Shown in pieces: positions 35,310 through 44,111 of a stretch of 64,000 nt of DNA. Origin of the DNA: Halorussus ruber. Its GTDB lineage: Archaea; Halobacteriota; Halobacteria; Halobacteriales; Haladaptataceae. The DNA is taken from positions 1 through 64,000 of the forward strand of contig NZ_SBIT01000016.1 in the NCBI RefSeq assembly GCF_004765785.1, written 5' to 3'. The translations under genes and the position numbers were made by a program. Below the pieces are notes generated by a model. The model was given only the letters and a program-made list of their open reading frames with translations, did not search any database and was not told where the DNA came from. The first letter of the stretch is position 1; every line of letters begins with the position of its first letter.

Positions 35310-36271
35310 CGGGACTCCTCCGAGGAGAACTCGGGCGATTGCGGTCGGCCGGGCGATTCGTCGGCGGCGCGGTGGCGGTCGGTGAACGAGAGTTCGGATT
35401 CGAGGTAGTCGGGGCAGGCGTTCTGGTACGCGCAGTACGAACACGACGAGTCGATAATCTCGTCGAACTGCCACTCTCTGGGGTCGGTCTCACCGCTCAG
35501 AAGCGCCGCGGCCCGGTCGGCGACCAGCGCGTTCACGTCGGCCCGTTCCTCGTCGTAGGCACCCCCGAAGTGACGCTGTTCGACGTCGACGTAAATCTCG
35601 CCGGGAGCGTCGTAGGCGGGCCGACTGTCTTCGAGGAGCGAGACGTAGGCGAAGTCATAGTTCGGCCCCAGTCCGTGTTCGTTCATCAGCCCCCGGATGA
35701 CGATGGCCGCCCTGACGAGACTGCCGATTTGCCGGGGATAGAATCCCTCGCCCTCCTCGAAGCGCCGGACGTTGTCGTCGTACCACCCGACGTTCAGCAC
35801 GCCGTGCAGGTTCGGCCGGTAGTCGAGCGCGAGATAGCCGCCGTCGCGCTCGACCACGGCGTCGATTGTCGTCTCGTATCGGACACCGCCGCGCTCGTAG
35901 CCGACCGTCTCGTCGGCCGCGACTAACCGCTCGCCGTGTTCGTGTCCATCGGCGTCGAAGTAGGCCGCGATGGCGGCCGCGACGACCTCGCCGTCGTACC
36001 GCGCCTGTTCGTCCACGAGGTACGACGACGGAGACGAGCGACGTAGCTCCTCGAACCGGTCGCAGGCCGCCGCGGTGCGCTCGTCCGGCGATGCATCGTC
36101 GAGACGCAGGCCCGCGATAATCGACCCGCGCAACAGCACTCGACGGTGTTCGTCGCGGCGGTCGAGACTCTCCTTCGGCGGAGACACCGGGCGCTCGTGT
36201 TCGAACTCGTACTTTCGCGGACACTCGAGGTGGGACGCGATTTGGGCCGCCGTGACGACGTCGTCGGCCAT
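35306..36271 (-). CDS. Cas4/RecB-like Fe-S nuclease (PD-(D/E)XK)
   Basis: 321 aa, middle gene of the operon. Four cysteines in the AddB/Cas4 order: Cys17 (LECPRKY) and Cys277, Cys280, Cys286 (CSYCAYQNAC), which in the family hold a 4Fe-4S cluster. The nuclease core has Asp137 (TIDAV), Asp150 in LALDYRP, with Arg152 at the position of the usual catalytic Lys, and a following RQIGSLVRAA helix in place of the QxxxY motif. The changes suggest weakened or altered catalysis. ATG 36271 overlaps the previous stop (TGATG). Probably a subunit that works with the helicase. Confidence 0.82.
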   Translation of the reverse strand: MADDVVTAAQIASHLECPRKYEFEHERPVSPPKESLDRRDEHRRVLLRGSIIAGLRLDDASPDERTAAACDRFEELRRSSPSSYLVDEQARYDGEVVAAAIAAYFDADGHEHGERLVAADETVGYERGGVRYETTIDAVVERDGGYLALDYRPNLHGVLNVGWYDDNVRRFEEGEGFYPRQIGSLVRAAIVIRGLMNEHGLGPNYDFAYVSLLEDSRPAYDAPGEIYVDVEQRHFGGAYDEERADVNALVADRAAALLSGETDPREWQFDEIIDSSCSYCAYQNACPDYLESELSFTDRHRAADESPGRPQSPEFSSEESR

Positions 36272-38478
36272 CACTCACCACCCCCCGTCGCGGCGGGACT
36301 TCCGTCTCGGTTCGCGTCCCGATTTTCACCACGGTCCTCGTCGGGACGAACCGCCCCGCGGGCGAGGTCGAACTGGGTCCGGACCGCCCGCTCGAACCGG
36401 GGGTTCACGTCGTCGCTGTCGTCCAGCACTCGCTGAATCGCCGCGAGGGTCTCCTCGGCGGATTCGAGTTCGACCTCGCCGCCGGTGCTGGCCTCGGCCT
36501 GCACTTCTTCGAGTTCGTGCCACGGTTGGGACAAAATCTCGGTCGAGGCCTTCCCGAGGGTGTGGATGTCCCGGTCTTCGCCAGCACCTTCGACCGTTTC
36601 GAGCGTCAGGGCGGGATGGTTCTGGACGGCGCGGAGGTAGCGCGAGCGATGTTGTCGTCGGCCGACAGCGCCCTGCGACTGCTCGTAGGTGCAGAAGTAG
36701 AGACACTCTTCGGCGGCCCGGGCACCGATGGCGAGTTGGCGTCGAGCGCGTTCGTCGTGATACCGCTCGAACTCGTCGCCGGAGACGTCCGCGACCGTCG
36801 CGTAGGTGTCGGTGACCTCGTCGTCGGTCGGGCGAGTGACCGCCGGATACCCCTCCATCTGGGTTATCCACGTCGTCGGAAAGAGCGGCGAGAGCATCTC
36901 CTCGCCCGGATACTCGGCGTCTACGACGTTGAGGAGGAAGACGGCCTTTCGAGAGTCGTTCTTGACCAGCGCCGTGTCGCCAACGGTGACCCCGCCCTCC
37001 GCGACGTTGACCTCGGCGGTGTGGGCGTAGGGCGCGTCGTAGGTGATGGCGCGTTTGAGCATCTGAGCGAACTGGTACCAGTTGCTTTCGAGGAAGTCCT
37101 GTTCGTCCACGAACTCGGCGATAGAGACGAGCCGGGAGATGTTCCGGAACTGCTCGCGGGCGTCGATGTCGGCGGTCTCCTCGGCGATTCGTCGCTTGAG
37201 GTCGGTCGTGACTATCCAGTTTTTGAGGCTCTCGGCCACCGAGCGGGGGTCTACGCACTCGTCGATGAGGTCGTCGTCCACGTCCGGAACGCGGGCCGTC
37301 AGGAGGTCGAAGGCGTGGTTCTCGTCGTCGATGTGGTACTGGGCGAGGGCGTGGAGTTCGCGGACCGCCAAGTCCTGTTCGAGACCGTTGACCCCGGCCG
37401 AGGCGGTCGGCACTCCCGAGCGTCGGAGAATCCGGCGGACGCGGGGCATGGGGTCGCCGATGGTCCGGAGCAGGACCGCGAAGTCGTCGTACTCCCAGCC
37501 GTGCTTCCCGCGGAGGTACTCGATTTCGTTGGCGACCTCCTCGACCTGCTGGTCCAGCGTGGCCGCCTCGACGAGGCGGGCGGTCGCCTCGCCGTCGCAG
37601 TCGCCGGTCGCCAGAAACGCGCCGAACTGCTGGCCGACCGTCTCGCGTTCGGACTCCGAAACCGAGTCTCGGGCGGCATCGCTGGTCGTGTGGTCCACCA
37701 CGGTAAGCCCGTCGGCGAGGCGCTCGACGCCGCCGGGTTCCTTCTTCACGCGTTCGATGCTGGCCTGATTCTCGGCGACGCAGTAGAGGTCCGCGTTCCG
37801 CGTCAGCGACGCCAGATACGCCCGGTCGATTGCGACGCACTCCTCGAACTCCGCGACCACCACCGCGTCGAACTCGCGTTCGACCTGCTCGCGGACGCCG
37901 GGTCGGTCGATGGCCTCGACGGCCCGCGAAATCGTGTCGGCCTGCTCGACGAGACCTCGCTGGTCCAGTTTCTCGTGAAACGAGTCGTTCACGTCCGCGA
38001 GTTCCGCGAGGAGGTCGTCGTACTCGCCCACCTGGTCGGGCAGGTCGAACCCGCCCTGCCACGCGGCGTCGAGGAGCAACTGACCCACGTCGCGGCCGAA
38101 CGAGTCGTGTTCGCTGGCGGTCTCGAAGTACGACGACCAGTTGTAGCCGTCGAGGACCCGGGCGAGGAATTCGATGCGCTCCTCGTAGGAGAGGAGGCGC
38201 TTGTCGGGAGCGGCCTCGTGGAGGACGGTGGCGGCGTGGCGGGGGAGCGACTGGACGTTCGGGCGAACCGAGCAGTCGGCCCGCTCGCGGAGGTCGGCCG
38301 TGAACTCGGCGACGCCGTTCGGGAGGCGCTTGAGGACCAACACGTCTTGGGGCTTGTCGACCGCATCGAGGGCCTCATCGAAGACGGCCGCGACGCGGTC
38401 GGCGAGCGAACCGCCCTCGAACGGGAGAACGTGGAGCGTCCCGTCGAGCGAGGGAGTCTGTCGTGGCGTACTCTGCAT
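36271..38478 (-). CDS. AddB/RecC-like SF1 helicase relative without ATP-binding motif
   Basis: 735 aa, first gene of the operon. The later helicase regions are traceable: YDDFAVLLRT (motif-IV area, about 333-342), VFLLNVVDAEYPGEE (motif-V area, about 510) and ERARRQLAIGARAAEECLYF (motif-VI area, about 585). At the N-terminus, where GxxGxGKT should stand, is LPFEGGSLADRV (18-29), and motif II reads AEFEEC (209-214) instead of DExx. It therefore looks like an inactive scaffold, as RecC and part of AddB are. The last 40 residues are disordered and polar. A TATA-like ctatttacg lies about 33 bases before ATG 38478. Confidence 0.78.
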   Translation of the reverse strand: MQSTPRQTPSLDGTLHVLPFEGGSLADRVAAVFDEALDAVDKPQDVLVLKRLPNGVAEFTADLRERADCSVRPNVQSLPRHAATVLHEAAPDKRLLSYEERIEFLARVLDGYNWSSYFETASEHDSFGRDVGQLLLDAAWQGGFDLPDQVGEYDDLLAELADVNDSFHEKLDQRGLVEQADTISRAVEAIDRPGVREQVEREFDAVVVAEFEECVAIDRAYLASLTRNADLYCVAENQASIERVKKEPGGVERLADGLTVVDHTTSDAARDSVSESERETVGQQFGAFLATGDCDGEATARLVEAATLDQQVEEVANEIEYLRGKHGWEYDDFAVLLRTIGDPMPRVRRILRRSGVPTASAGVNGLEQDLAVRELHALAQYHIDDENHAFDLLTARVPDVDDDLIDECVDPRSVAESLKNWIVTTDLKRRIAEETADIDAREQFRNISRLVSIAEFVDEQDFLESNWYQFAQMLKRAITYDAPYAHTAEVNVAEGGVTVGDTALVKNDSRKAVFLLNVVDAEYPGEEMLSPLFPTTWITQMEGYPAVTRPTDDEVTDTYATVADVSGDEFERYHDERARRQLAIGARAAEECLYFCTYEQSQGAVGRRQHRSRYLRAVQNHPALTLETVEGAGEDRDIHTLGKASTEILSQPWHELEEVQAEASTGGEVELESAEETLAAIQRVLDDSDDVNPRFERAVRTQFDLARGAVRPDEDRGENRDANRDGSPAATGGGE

Positions 38479-38983
38479 TGGCTATAATCCGGGCATTACT
38501 GCACCATCGTAAATAGATGTCTGTATTCGTGTAGCTGCGGAATTATAACCGTTCTACAGAACAGGGGAAGCGCGGCTACTCGGTGCTGTCAGGCCATCGA
38601 CTGTCCCGCGAACGAACCGAGTGAGCGGACCGAGGAGCGACCAACGGGAGCGACGCAGGGGTTTCATCAACGGTTTACAAGGCCGCTCCTCTCGGGGCGC
38701 GGCCGAAGTAAAAGGTTGTAGTGGCCTCGCTGGGACTGAGCAAACGCGGTTCGTTTGCGAGGGTCAGCGAGTCCACGACTGTCGGACTGAACAAAGTGAA
38801 CAAGACAGGAGTGGACTCGCTGGGATTTGAACCCGGAACCAGACGGTCCGGGCATGCGGCGCTTCGCGCCGGTCCGGGCGTGCGACTGGTAGGGGTTCAA
38901 ATCGGCTCGTCACGACGTTGCGCTCGCAGAAGTGGCGAGTACACGCTACGCGGTACTCGCCGTGTTGCTCGCGCAAAAGGTAG
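38479..38983. other. Intergenic region with broken tRNA-Ala 3' ends
   Basis: No gene. Lies between the helicase operon and tRNA-Ala(CGC). It contains one exact 25-base copy of the tRNA 3' end (38810-38834), weaker copies at 38718-38739 (same orientation) and 38765-38776 (inverted), and a GGGTTCAAAT piece near 38892. ORFs here translate the tRNA fragments and are artefacts. Confidence 0.75.
38718..38834 (-). repeat. tRNA-Ala 3'-end fragments (att-like direct repeats)
   Basis: agtggactcgctgggattt plus gaaccc at 38810-38834 is identical over 25 bases to 38982-39006, the T-arm/acceptor end of the intact tRNA. A degenerate copy gtagtggcctcgctgggactga lies at 38718-38739. Integrative elements of archaea insert at tRNA 3' ends and leave such repeats. 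No integrase gene remains nearby. Confidence 0.75.
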
Positions 38984-39055
38984 TGGACTCGCTGGGATTT
39001 GAACCCAGGGCCTCTTCCTTGCGAAGGAAGCGATCTACCGCTGATCTACGAGCCC
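38984..39055 (-). tRNA. tRNA-Ala (anticodon CGC)
   Basis: 72 bases without encoded CCA. Acceptor GGGCTCG pairs with CGAGTCC including the G3:U70 pair that identifies alanine tRNAs. D-arm GATC-AGCGGTA-GATC, anticodon stem CTTCC/GGAAG with loop TTCGCAA (anticodon CGC), T-arm CTGGG-TTCAAAT-CCCAG, discriminator A. A taataag box about 35 bases upstream fits its promoter. Confidence 0.96.
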
Positions 39056-39229
39056 GCGAACGCAATAGTTCGTAGCGCGCCCACTTATTAGAACCTTATG
39101 TTTCGGGGCGGGCGTGGCGGTCGGTTGCACGGTAGCGTCGAGAAACGAGTGCAGGCCGGTGACACGATAGGGCAATTGTCAAGACAGTATTCTTGCTTCT
39201 ATAAGCAATCAAAACAATTCCCTCGCCGA

Positions 39230-39865
39230 TTACGCGCGAAGCAGGCGCACTCGACCGGCCAGCAACCCGAGCGCGAACCCGGCGAAGTGCGCGACCAGCG
39301 CCACGCCCGGACCGGCCGTGAGCATCGTCACGCCCACGGCCAGCACCAGCAGGAGCGCGATGCGCGCTCGGCCGCTGAGGGGGAGCCACCGGAGAACCGT
39401 GTCCGTCACGGGGTTGCCCGCGAGGAGGTACCCCACCAACCCGAACACCGCGCCGCTGGCACCGAGGACCGCCGTCGCGCCGCCGACGAGTCCCGAGACG
39501 ACCACCTGCGCGAGGCCCGCGGCCATGCCGACTCCGGCGAAGAAGACGTGGTAGCGCCACGCGGTCGTGACGCGCTCGACGGCGAAGCCGACCAGCAGGA
39601 GGACCACCGCGTTCGAGACGAGGTGCGGGACGCTGGCGTGAGCGTAGACGCTGGCCAGCAGGGTCCACGGTCGGACGGAAATCGGCGGCGCGAGGACGAA
39701 CAGGCCGAACGCGAGGCGCTGGGAGACGAACCCCACGGCCTGCTGGACCGCGAAGACGACCAGAAACACCGCGAGCGTCTGGACCGTCGGACTGCCGACC
39801 AACCAGCCCGAGGATTCCGACGACTCGCGCTCGGCCGCCTCGGAGTCGTCGTACCGGTAGCTCAC
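39230..39865 (-). CDS. Rhomboid-family intramembrane serine protease
   Basis: 211 aa with six helices. Catalytic Ser137 in GASGAVFG and His193 in VAHFAGFALG form the rhomboid dyad; a conserved His pair in YAHASVPHLVSN near 75-85 marks the second helix. Rhomboids cut membrane proteins within the bilayer; in Haloferax one affects S-layer glycosylation. The start is uncertain: a GTG at 39865 (VSYRYDD) was chosen because the 27 upstream residues are Arg/Ser-rich and non-conserved, but GTG 39946 is possible. There is no ATG. Confidence 0.87.
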   Translation of the reverse strand: MSYRYDDSEAAERESSESSGWLVGSPTVQTLAVFLVVFAVQQAVGFVSQRLAFGLFVLAPPISVRPWTLLASVYAHASVPHLVSNAVVLLLVGFAVERVTTAWRYHVFFAGVGMAAGLAQVVVSGLVGGATAVLGASGAVFGLVGYLLAGNPVTDTVLRWLPLSGRARIALLLVLAVGVTMLTAGPGVALVAHFAGFALGLLAGRVRLLRA

Positions 39866-40083
39866 GGCTCTCCTCCGCGAGCGAGAGACCAGTCGGTAGC
39901 CGGTACGGGAGACCGTCGAACCGCGTGCCTCGGCCGTCGCACGCACGCCGATTCGTCCGGCGCGGTCAAAAAGACCGGGGAGCGTTCGCGTCGCGCGTGC
40001 GCGGCTGTTCGAAGCGAAGAAAGTGAGAAGTTTCCGCCGGTCGAATCGGCGGGTGAGGTGCGAACTCCCTCGAACTGACAGGA

Positions 40084-40097
40084 ACGGGGAACCCCGT
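40084..40097 (-). terminator. Short GC hairpin after rpsJ
   Basis: acgggg-aa-ccccgt forms a perfect six-pair stem just 3 bases beyond the rpsJ stop codon. A second stem (ccgccg/cggcgg) lies at 40034-40052. Archaeal termination mainly uses U-runs, which are absent, so this may only mark the mRNA end. Confidence 0.3.
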
Positions 40098-40100
40098 CCC

Positions 40101-40409
40101 TCAGTCCTCGAGGACGATTTCGATGCTGACGTCGTTCGGAACCTGAATCCGCATCAGCTGACGGAGGGCGCGTTCGTCGGCGTCGATGTCGATGAGACGC
40201 TTGTGGACGCGCATCTCCCAGTGCTCCCACGTCGCGGTCCCTTCACCGTCGGGGGACTTGCGAGTGGGAACCTCCAGCGTCTTGGTCGGGAGCGGGATGG
40301 GTCCGGAGAGCGAAACGCCGGTCTTGTTGGCGATTTCGCGGACATCGTCGCAGATGTCGTCTAAGTCTTCCGGACTGGTTCCCGCCAGTCGGACGCGTGC
40401 TTGCTGCAT
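40101..40409 (-). CDS. rpsJ: Small ribosomal subunit protein uS10
   Basis: 102 aa. Binds in the 30S head. Starts [18 protein letters not shown], the archaeal uS10 N-terminus, and carries [20 protein letters not shown] (about 37-56), which contains the tip loop of the protein. It ends acidic (VSIEIVLED). The start lies 3 bases after the EF1A stop, so both are translated from one mRNA, the usual archaeal order. Confidence 0.97.
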   Translation of the reverse strand: MQQARVRLAGTSPEDLDDICDDVREIANKTGVSLSGPIPLPTKTLEVPTRKSPDGEGTATWEHWEMRVHKRLIDIDADERALRQLMRIQVPNDVSIEIVLED

Positions 40410-40412
40410 GCG

Positions 40413-41681
40413 TTATGGCTCGTTGACGCTGAGGACCTTGCCAGCCGCGATGGTCTGACCCATGTCACGGATGGCGAAGCTGCCGAGTTCCGGAATCTCG
40501 GACGACGGCTCGATGCTGAGGGGCTTCTGCGGTCGGACCGTCACGACGGCAGCGTCACCGGACTGGATGAAGTCGGGGTTCTCCTCGGCGACCTCGCCCG
40601 ACGAGGGGTCCATCTTCTTGTCGATGGATTCGATGGTACACGCGACCTGCGCCGTGTGGGCGTGGAAGACCGGCGTGTAACCGTCCGTGATGACGCTCGG
40701 GTGCTGCATCACGACGATCTGGGCCTGGAAGGTCTCGGCGACCGACGGCGGGTCGTCGGCGGGACCACAGACGTCACCGCGGCGGATGTCGTCCTTACCG
40801 ATGCCGCGGACGTTGAATCCGACGTTGTCACCGGGTTCGGCCTTGGGCACCTCTTCGTGGTGCATCTCGATGGTCTTGACTTCGCCACCCACGTCGCTGG
40901 GCTGGAAGCTGACGTTGTCGCCCGTGTTCAGGGTACCCGTCTCGATACGTCCGACGGGGACGGTACCGATGCCGGAAATCGTGTAGACGTCCTGAATCGG
41001 GAGGCGGAGGTCGGCGTTCGTCGGCGGCTCGGGCTCTTCGAGACCGTTGAGGGCCTCGAGGAGAATCTCGCCGTCGTACCAGTCGGTGTTGTCGGACTCC
41101 TCGGCGATGTTGTCGCCCTCGAAGGCCGAAATCGGGATGAAGCTGGCGTCCTCGGTGCCGAACTGGACCTGCTTGAGCAGCTCCTCAACCTCGGCGACGA
41201 CCTCGTTGAACTTGGACTCCTCGTAGTCGACGATGTCCATCTTGTTGACACCGACGATGAGCTCGTCGATGCCGAGGGTGCGGGCCAGGAAGACGTGTTC
41301 CTGGGTCTGGGGCGCGACACCGTCGTCGGCGGCGACGACGAGGACGGCGTTGTCGGCCTGGGACGCGCCCGTGATCATGTTCTTCACGAAGTCGCGGTGG
41401 CCCGGACAGTCGACGATGGTGAAGTAGTAATCGTCGGTGTCGAACTCCTGGTGGGCGATGTCGATGGTGACACCACGCTCTCGCTCCTCGGCGAGGTTGT
41501 CCATGACGTAGGCGAACTCGAAGCCGCCCTTGCCCTTCTCTTCTGCTTCTTCCTTGTGCTGTTCGATGACGTGCTCGGGTACGCTCCCCGTCTCGTAGAG
41601 GAGTCGTCCGACCAACGTACTCTTTCCGTGGTCAACGTGGCCGATGATGGCCAAGTTCTGGTGCGGTTTGTCTTCGCTCAT
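40413..41681 (-). CDS. tef1a: Translation elongation factor EF-1 alpha
   Basis: 422 aa. GTPase that delivers aminoacyl-tRNA to the ribosome. G1 GHVDHGKST (14-22), G3 DCPGH, G4 NKMD; domains II and III follow (IETGTL ... VRPQKPL). Full length. The start is MSEDKPHQN at 41681; an ORF extension of 20 residues upstream crosses the promoter. Followed at 3 bases by rpsJ. Confidence 0.98.
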   Translation of the reverse strand: MSEDKPHQNLAIIGHVDHGKSTLVGRLLYETGSVPEHVIEQHKEEAEEKGKGGFEFAYVMDNLAEERERGVTIDIAHQEFDTDDYYFTIVDCPGHRDFVKNMITGASQADNAVLVVAADDGVAPQTQEHVFLARTLGIDELIVGVNKMDIVDYEESKFNEVVAEVEELLKQVQFGTEDASFIPISAFEGDNIAEESDNTDWYDGEILLEALNGLEEPEPPTNADLRLPIQDVYTISGIGTVPVGRIETGTLNTGDNVSFQPSDVGGEVKTIEMHHEEVPKAEPGDNVGFNVRGIGKDDIRRGDVCGPADDPPSVAETFQAQIVVMQHPSVITDGYTPVFHAHTAQVACTIESIDKKMDPSSGEVAEENPDFIQSGDAAVVTVRPQKPLSIEPSSEIPELGSFAIRDMGQTIAAGKVLSVNEP

Positions 41682-41730
41682 TTGTATCTCACGCGCAGAC
41701 GCGCTCTGTCGGAATCTTTTGGCAGAAGCG

Positions 41731-41740
41731 GTTAAAACCA
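41731..41740 (-). promoter_or_regulatory. TATA-like box of the EF1A-rpsJ operon
   Basis: On the minus strand the sequence reads tggttttaac; it lies about 52 bases before the EF1A start, so a leader of about 25 bases is predicted. Confidence 0.5.
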
Positions 41741-41937
41741 TTTCGATACGCTATGCTGTCGGCCCCGCCGCCGTCCCGCGGTTATTGCTAGACTATCGCA
41801 TGATTCCGGCCGCGCCGCGAAAAATCAATCGGAACGACGCCCATGCAACAGACTGGTCCCGTCGGTCTGCGATAGAAATAGGACTTGTCAGGTCACAATT
41901 TCGGGGGAGAACGCCCCGTCGGCCCAGCGGTCGATGC

Positions 41938-42897
41938 TCAGAGTCCGAGTCGGTTCACGTCCGCGAGGACCGCGGTCGCGGTCTCCGGTCCGCCCGCGCC
42001 CCGGCCGCTGAGGTTGAGCCGCCCCGCGTGGTCGGTCTCCAGTTGGACGATGTTGCGCGTGCCCGAGACCGCCAGCGTCCCGTTTTCGGGCACGAGGCGC
42101 GGCCCGACCCGGACGCCCTCCGGTCCGGCCTCGCCGATGAGTCGGATGGTCCGGCCGTCCTCGCCCGCGAGGTCCAGCGCGTTGCCCGGCAGCTGTTCGA
42201 TGCCCTCGACCTCGGCGTCGTCCAGCGAGTACTCGCGGTCGCCCTCGCTCAGCACGTTCGCCAGAATCACGCACTTGAGCGCCGCGTCGGTTCCGTTCAC
42301 GTCGAAGGAGGGGTCGGCCTCCGCGACGCCGAGGTCTTGGGCCTCGGCGAGGACGTGTTCGTAGCCCAGTCCCTCGGCGGCCATCCGCGAGAGGACGAAG
42401 TTCGCGGTCCCGTTCAGAACCCCACGCGCGGCCGAGATGGTCTCGGGGCCGTAGTCCTCGATAGTCGAGAGGACCGGAATCGCGCCGCCGACCGTGGCCT
42501 CGAACCGGACCGACGCCTCGCTCTCTCGCTCCAGTTCGCGCAGGTCGGCGTACCGCTCGGCGACCGGTCCCTTGTTCGCCAGCACGACGTGGCGGTCGCG
42601 TTCGAGCGCCGTCCGGACGTGGCCGAATCCGGGTTGGGCGTCGCCGAGCGTCGTCGGCGTCGCCTCGACCAGCGCGTCGTACTCGGCGTCGAGCGCGTCC
42701 TCGGGAGCCGCGTCTCCCACGCGACCCTCCTCGTCCTTCTCCGCGAGCGCGCTCGCCACGTCGATGCCGTCCGAATCCACCGCCGCGCTGGTCGAGTCCG
42801 CGAGTGCGGTGACCTCGTGGCCGTACTCGCCAGCGAGGTCCGCGACCGACCGGCCGACCGCGCCCGCGCCGAGGACAGCCAACTTCACGCGATCCAC
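41938..42897 (-). CDS. hom: Homoserine dehydrogenase
   Basis: 319 aa. Reduces aspartate semialdehyde to homoserine for threonine and methionine synthesis. NAD(P) motif GAGAVGRS at 10-17, ANKGP near 107-111 with the catalytic Lys, and the signature ADPSFDVNGTDAALK about 190-204. The usual C-terminal ACT regulatory domain is missing; a separate ACT-domain gene lies immediately upstream. The start is GTG (VDRVKLAVLG); a GTG three codons in is possible. Confidence 0.95.
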   Translation of the reverse strand: MDRVKLAVLGAGAVGRSVADLAGEYGHEVTALADSTSAAVDSDGIDVASALAEKDEEGRVGDAAPEDALDAEYDALVEATPTTLGDAQPGFGHVRTALERDRHVVLANKGPVAERYADLRELERESEASVRFEATVGGAIPVLSTIEDYGPETISAARGVLNGTANFVLSRMAAEGLGYEHVLAEAQDLGVAEADPSFDVNGTDAALKCVILANVLSEGDREYSLDDAEVEGIEQLPGNALDLAGEDGRTIRLIGEAGPEGVRVGPRLVPENGTLAVSGTRNIVQLETDHAGRLNLSGRGAGGPETATAVLADVNRLGL

Positions 42898-42976
42898 CCC
42901 CGGTGGCGAGTGTGAGCTCGAAAGTCGCAGCCCCGCGCAGGGAGCAGAGCGACCGAGCAGGAACGTCTTTCGGCGT

Positions 42977-43519
42977 TCATGCCGACCCCTCCAGTTCCGT
43001 CAGGGGTTCGACCACGCGCAGGTCCTTCCGGTCGGCCACCTCGCGGACCGCGGCGACGACCTCGCCGGTCTTGCCGGTCTCGGCCGCCAACCGGAGGCGG
43101 GCGCTGGCGACCTCACTCGTGCCGCCGGGCGCGGACAGCGACACGTCGGCGACCGACGCCTCGGCGTTCTCCTCGATGAACGAGAGCGTCTCCGAGAAGT
43201 CGGTCTCGATGACGTTGCCCACGAGGAGAACCGTGACCTCCTCGCCGTATCGCTCCGCGCCCGCCCGAATCACGTTGACGCCCGCGTCCCGCAGGTCCGC
43301 GACCAGCGCGTCGAACCGGTCCTGCGGGCATTCGAGGTCTACCTCGACCGGGATGTGTCCTCGGGGCGTCAGCGACCCGCGCTCGTGGAACACCGACAGC
43401 AGGTTGCCGCCGTTCTCGGCGATGGGTCCGAGCGCGGCCAGCAGTTCGCCGGGTTCGTCTACCAGTTCGAGTCGAACCGTGTAGGCCCGCACTTCTGAAG
43501 AACTCGCGTCGTCACTCAT
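42977..43519 (-). CDS. ACT-domain amino-acid-binding protein
   Basis: 180 aa. The N-terminal ACT domain (about 10-75: VRLELVDEPGELLAALGPIAENG, ends quoted) is followed by a second beta-alpha-beta stretch (95-175) that may be another ACT-like repeat. ACT domains sense amino acids. It lies 79 bases upstream of hom on the same strand, so it probably provides the allosteric control that the short Hom lacks. Confidence 0.88.
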   Translation of the reverse strand: MSDDASSSEVRAYTVRLELVDEPGELLAALGPIAENGGNLLSVFHERGSLTPRGHIPVEVDLECPQDRFDALVADLRDAGVNVIRAGAERYGEEVTVLLVGNVIETDFSETLSFIEENAEASVADVSLSAPGGTSEVASARLRLAAETGKTGEVVAAVREVADRKDLRVVEPLTELEGSA

Positions 43520-43669
43520 TGCCTATCCTCTCACTCGCGGGTAGGGATAAGGCTTCAGACGGTTGCAATACTGACCAGCGTTTCTCATTGTTGGATGGCG
43601 CGAGTGCGAGACCCGGACGAATGTAATTTCGAAAACCTTTCGACTACGTATTCACTTTCGATACGTGAA

Positions 43670-43972
43670 ATGAGCTACAAATCTGCAACAGAACGACAGG
43701 ACGCGACTCAGCCACCGTATCGGAAACTCGTTGCATGGGGTCTCGGCCTCGCCGTAATGAACGGACCGGGACTGTTCTGGTTGTACATCGTCGTGGACGC
43801 TCTCCGACAGGCCCCTTCGATGGACTACTGGTTCGGACCGACGCCGAGCGGGGACATGGCAGTCTTCACCGAGTACATCGGTGCGGTCGTTCTATTCGTC
43901 GTTTGGACCGCTCTCGTTCTGGCGCTGTTCGCACGACCCCTCCGTGAGACGATGAGCGAGGTTCGGGCGTAA
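43670..43972 (+). CDS. Small two-helix membrane protein
   Basis: 100 aa. Helices about 23-43 (LVAWGLGLAVMNGPGLFWLYI) and 65-88 (FTEYIGAVVLFVVWTALVLAL), with a conserved-looking Tyr/Trp/Phe-rich loop between and a basic end. It could be a subunit of a terminal oxidase, since small subunits of this size occur beside such genes, but no such operon is near. Start ATG 43670; the upstream frame is AT-rich promoter DNA. Confidence 0.6.
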   Translation: MSYKSATERQDATQPPYRKLVAWGLGLAVMNGPGLFWLYIVVDALRQAPSMDYWFGPTPSGDMAVFTEYIGAVVLFVVWTALVLALFARPLRETMSEVRA

Positions 43973-44038
43973 TCGAGGACCCATTTTCTACCACCGGTAT
44001 CTCGCCCCTTCACTTTCGACACTCGGAGCCACCGACTG

Positions 44039-44063
44039 AGATGGTAACTGTTAACAACCATCT
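44039..44063. promoter_or_regulatory. Palindromic operator-like site before the zinc mini-protein
   Basis: AGATGGT (44039-44045) and ACCATCT (44057-44063) are perfect complements around an 11-base centre that itself contains the palindrome TGTTAACA. It lies directly in front of the TATA box at 44071-44076, a common position for archaeal activator or repressor sites. Confidence 0.55.
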
Positions 44064-44111
44064 AGCCAGCATATAACCAAATCGGGAGCCAGCGTGGAGA
44101 CTCACGAGGCG

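Noticed and set aside
38814-38910. Possible second tRNA beside tRNA-Ala
   Set aside because: Only the T-arm and acceptor end are present; no anticodon arm or 5' acceptor strand can be folded, so it is a fragment.
38621-39002. Small ORFs between the helicase operon and tRNA-Ala
   Set aside because: They translate tRNA fragments and repeats; the same peptide (a GLRDPRS-type translation of the tRNA end) recurs.
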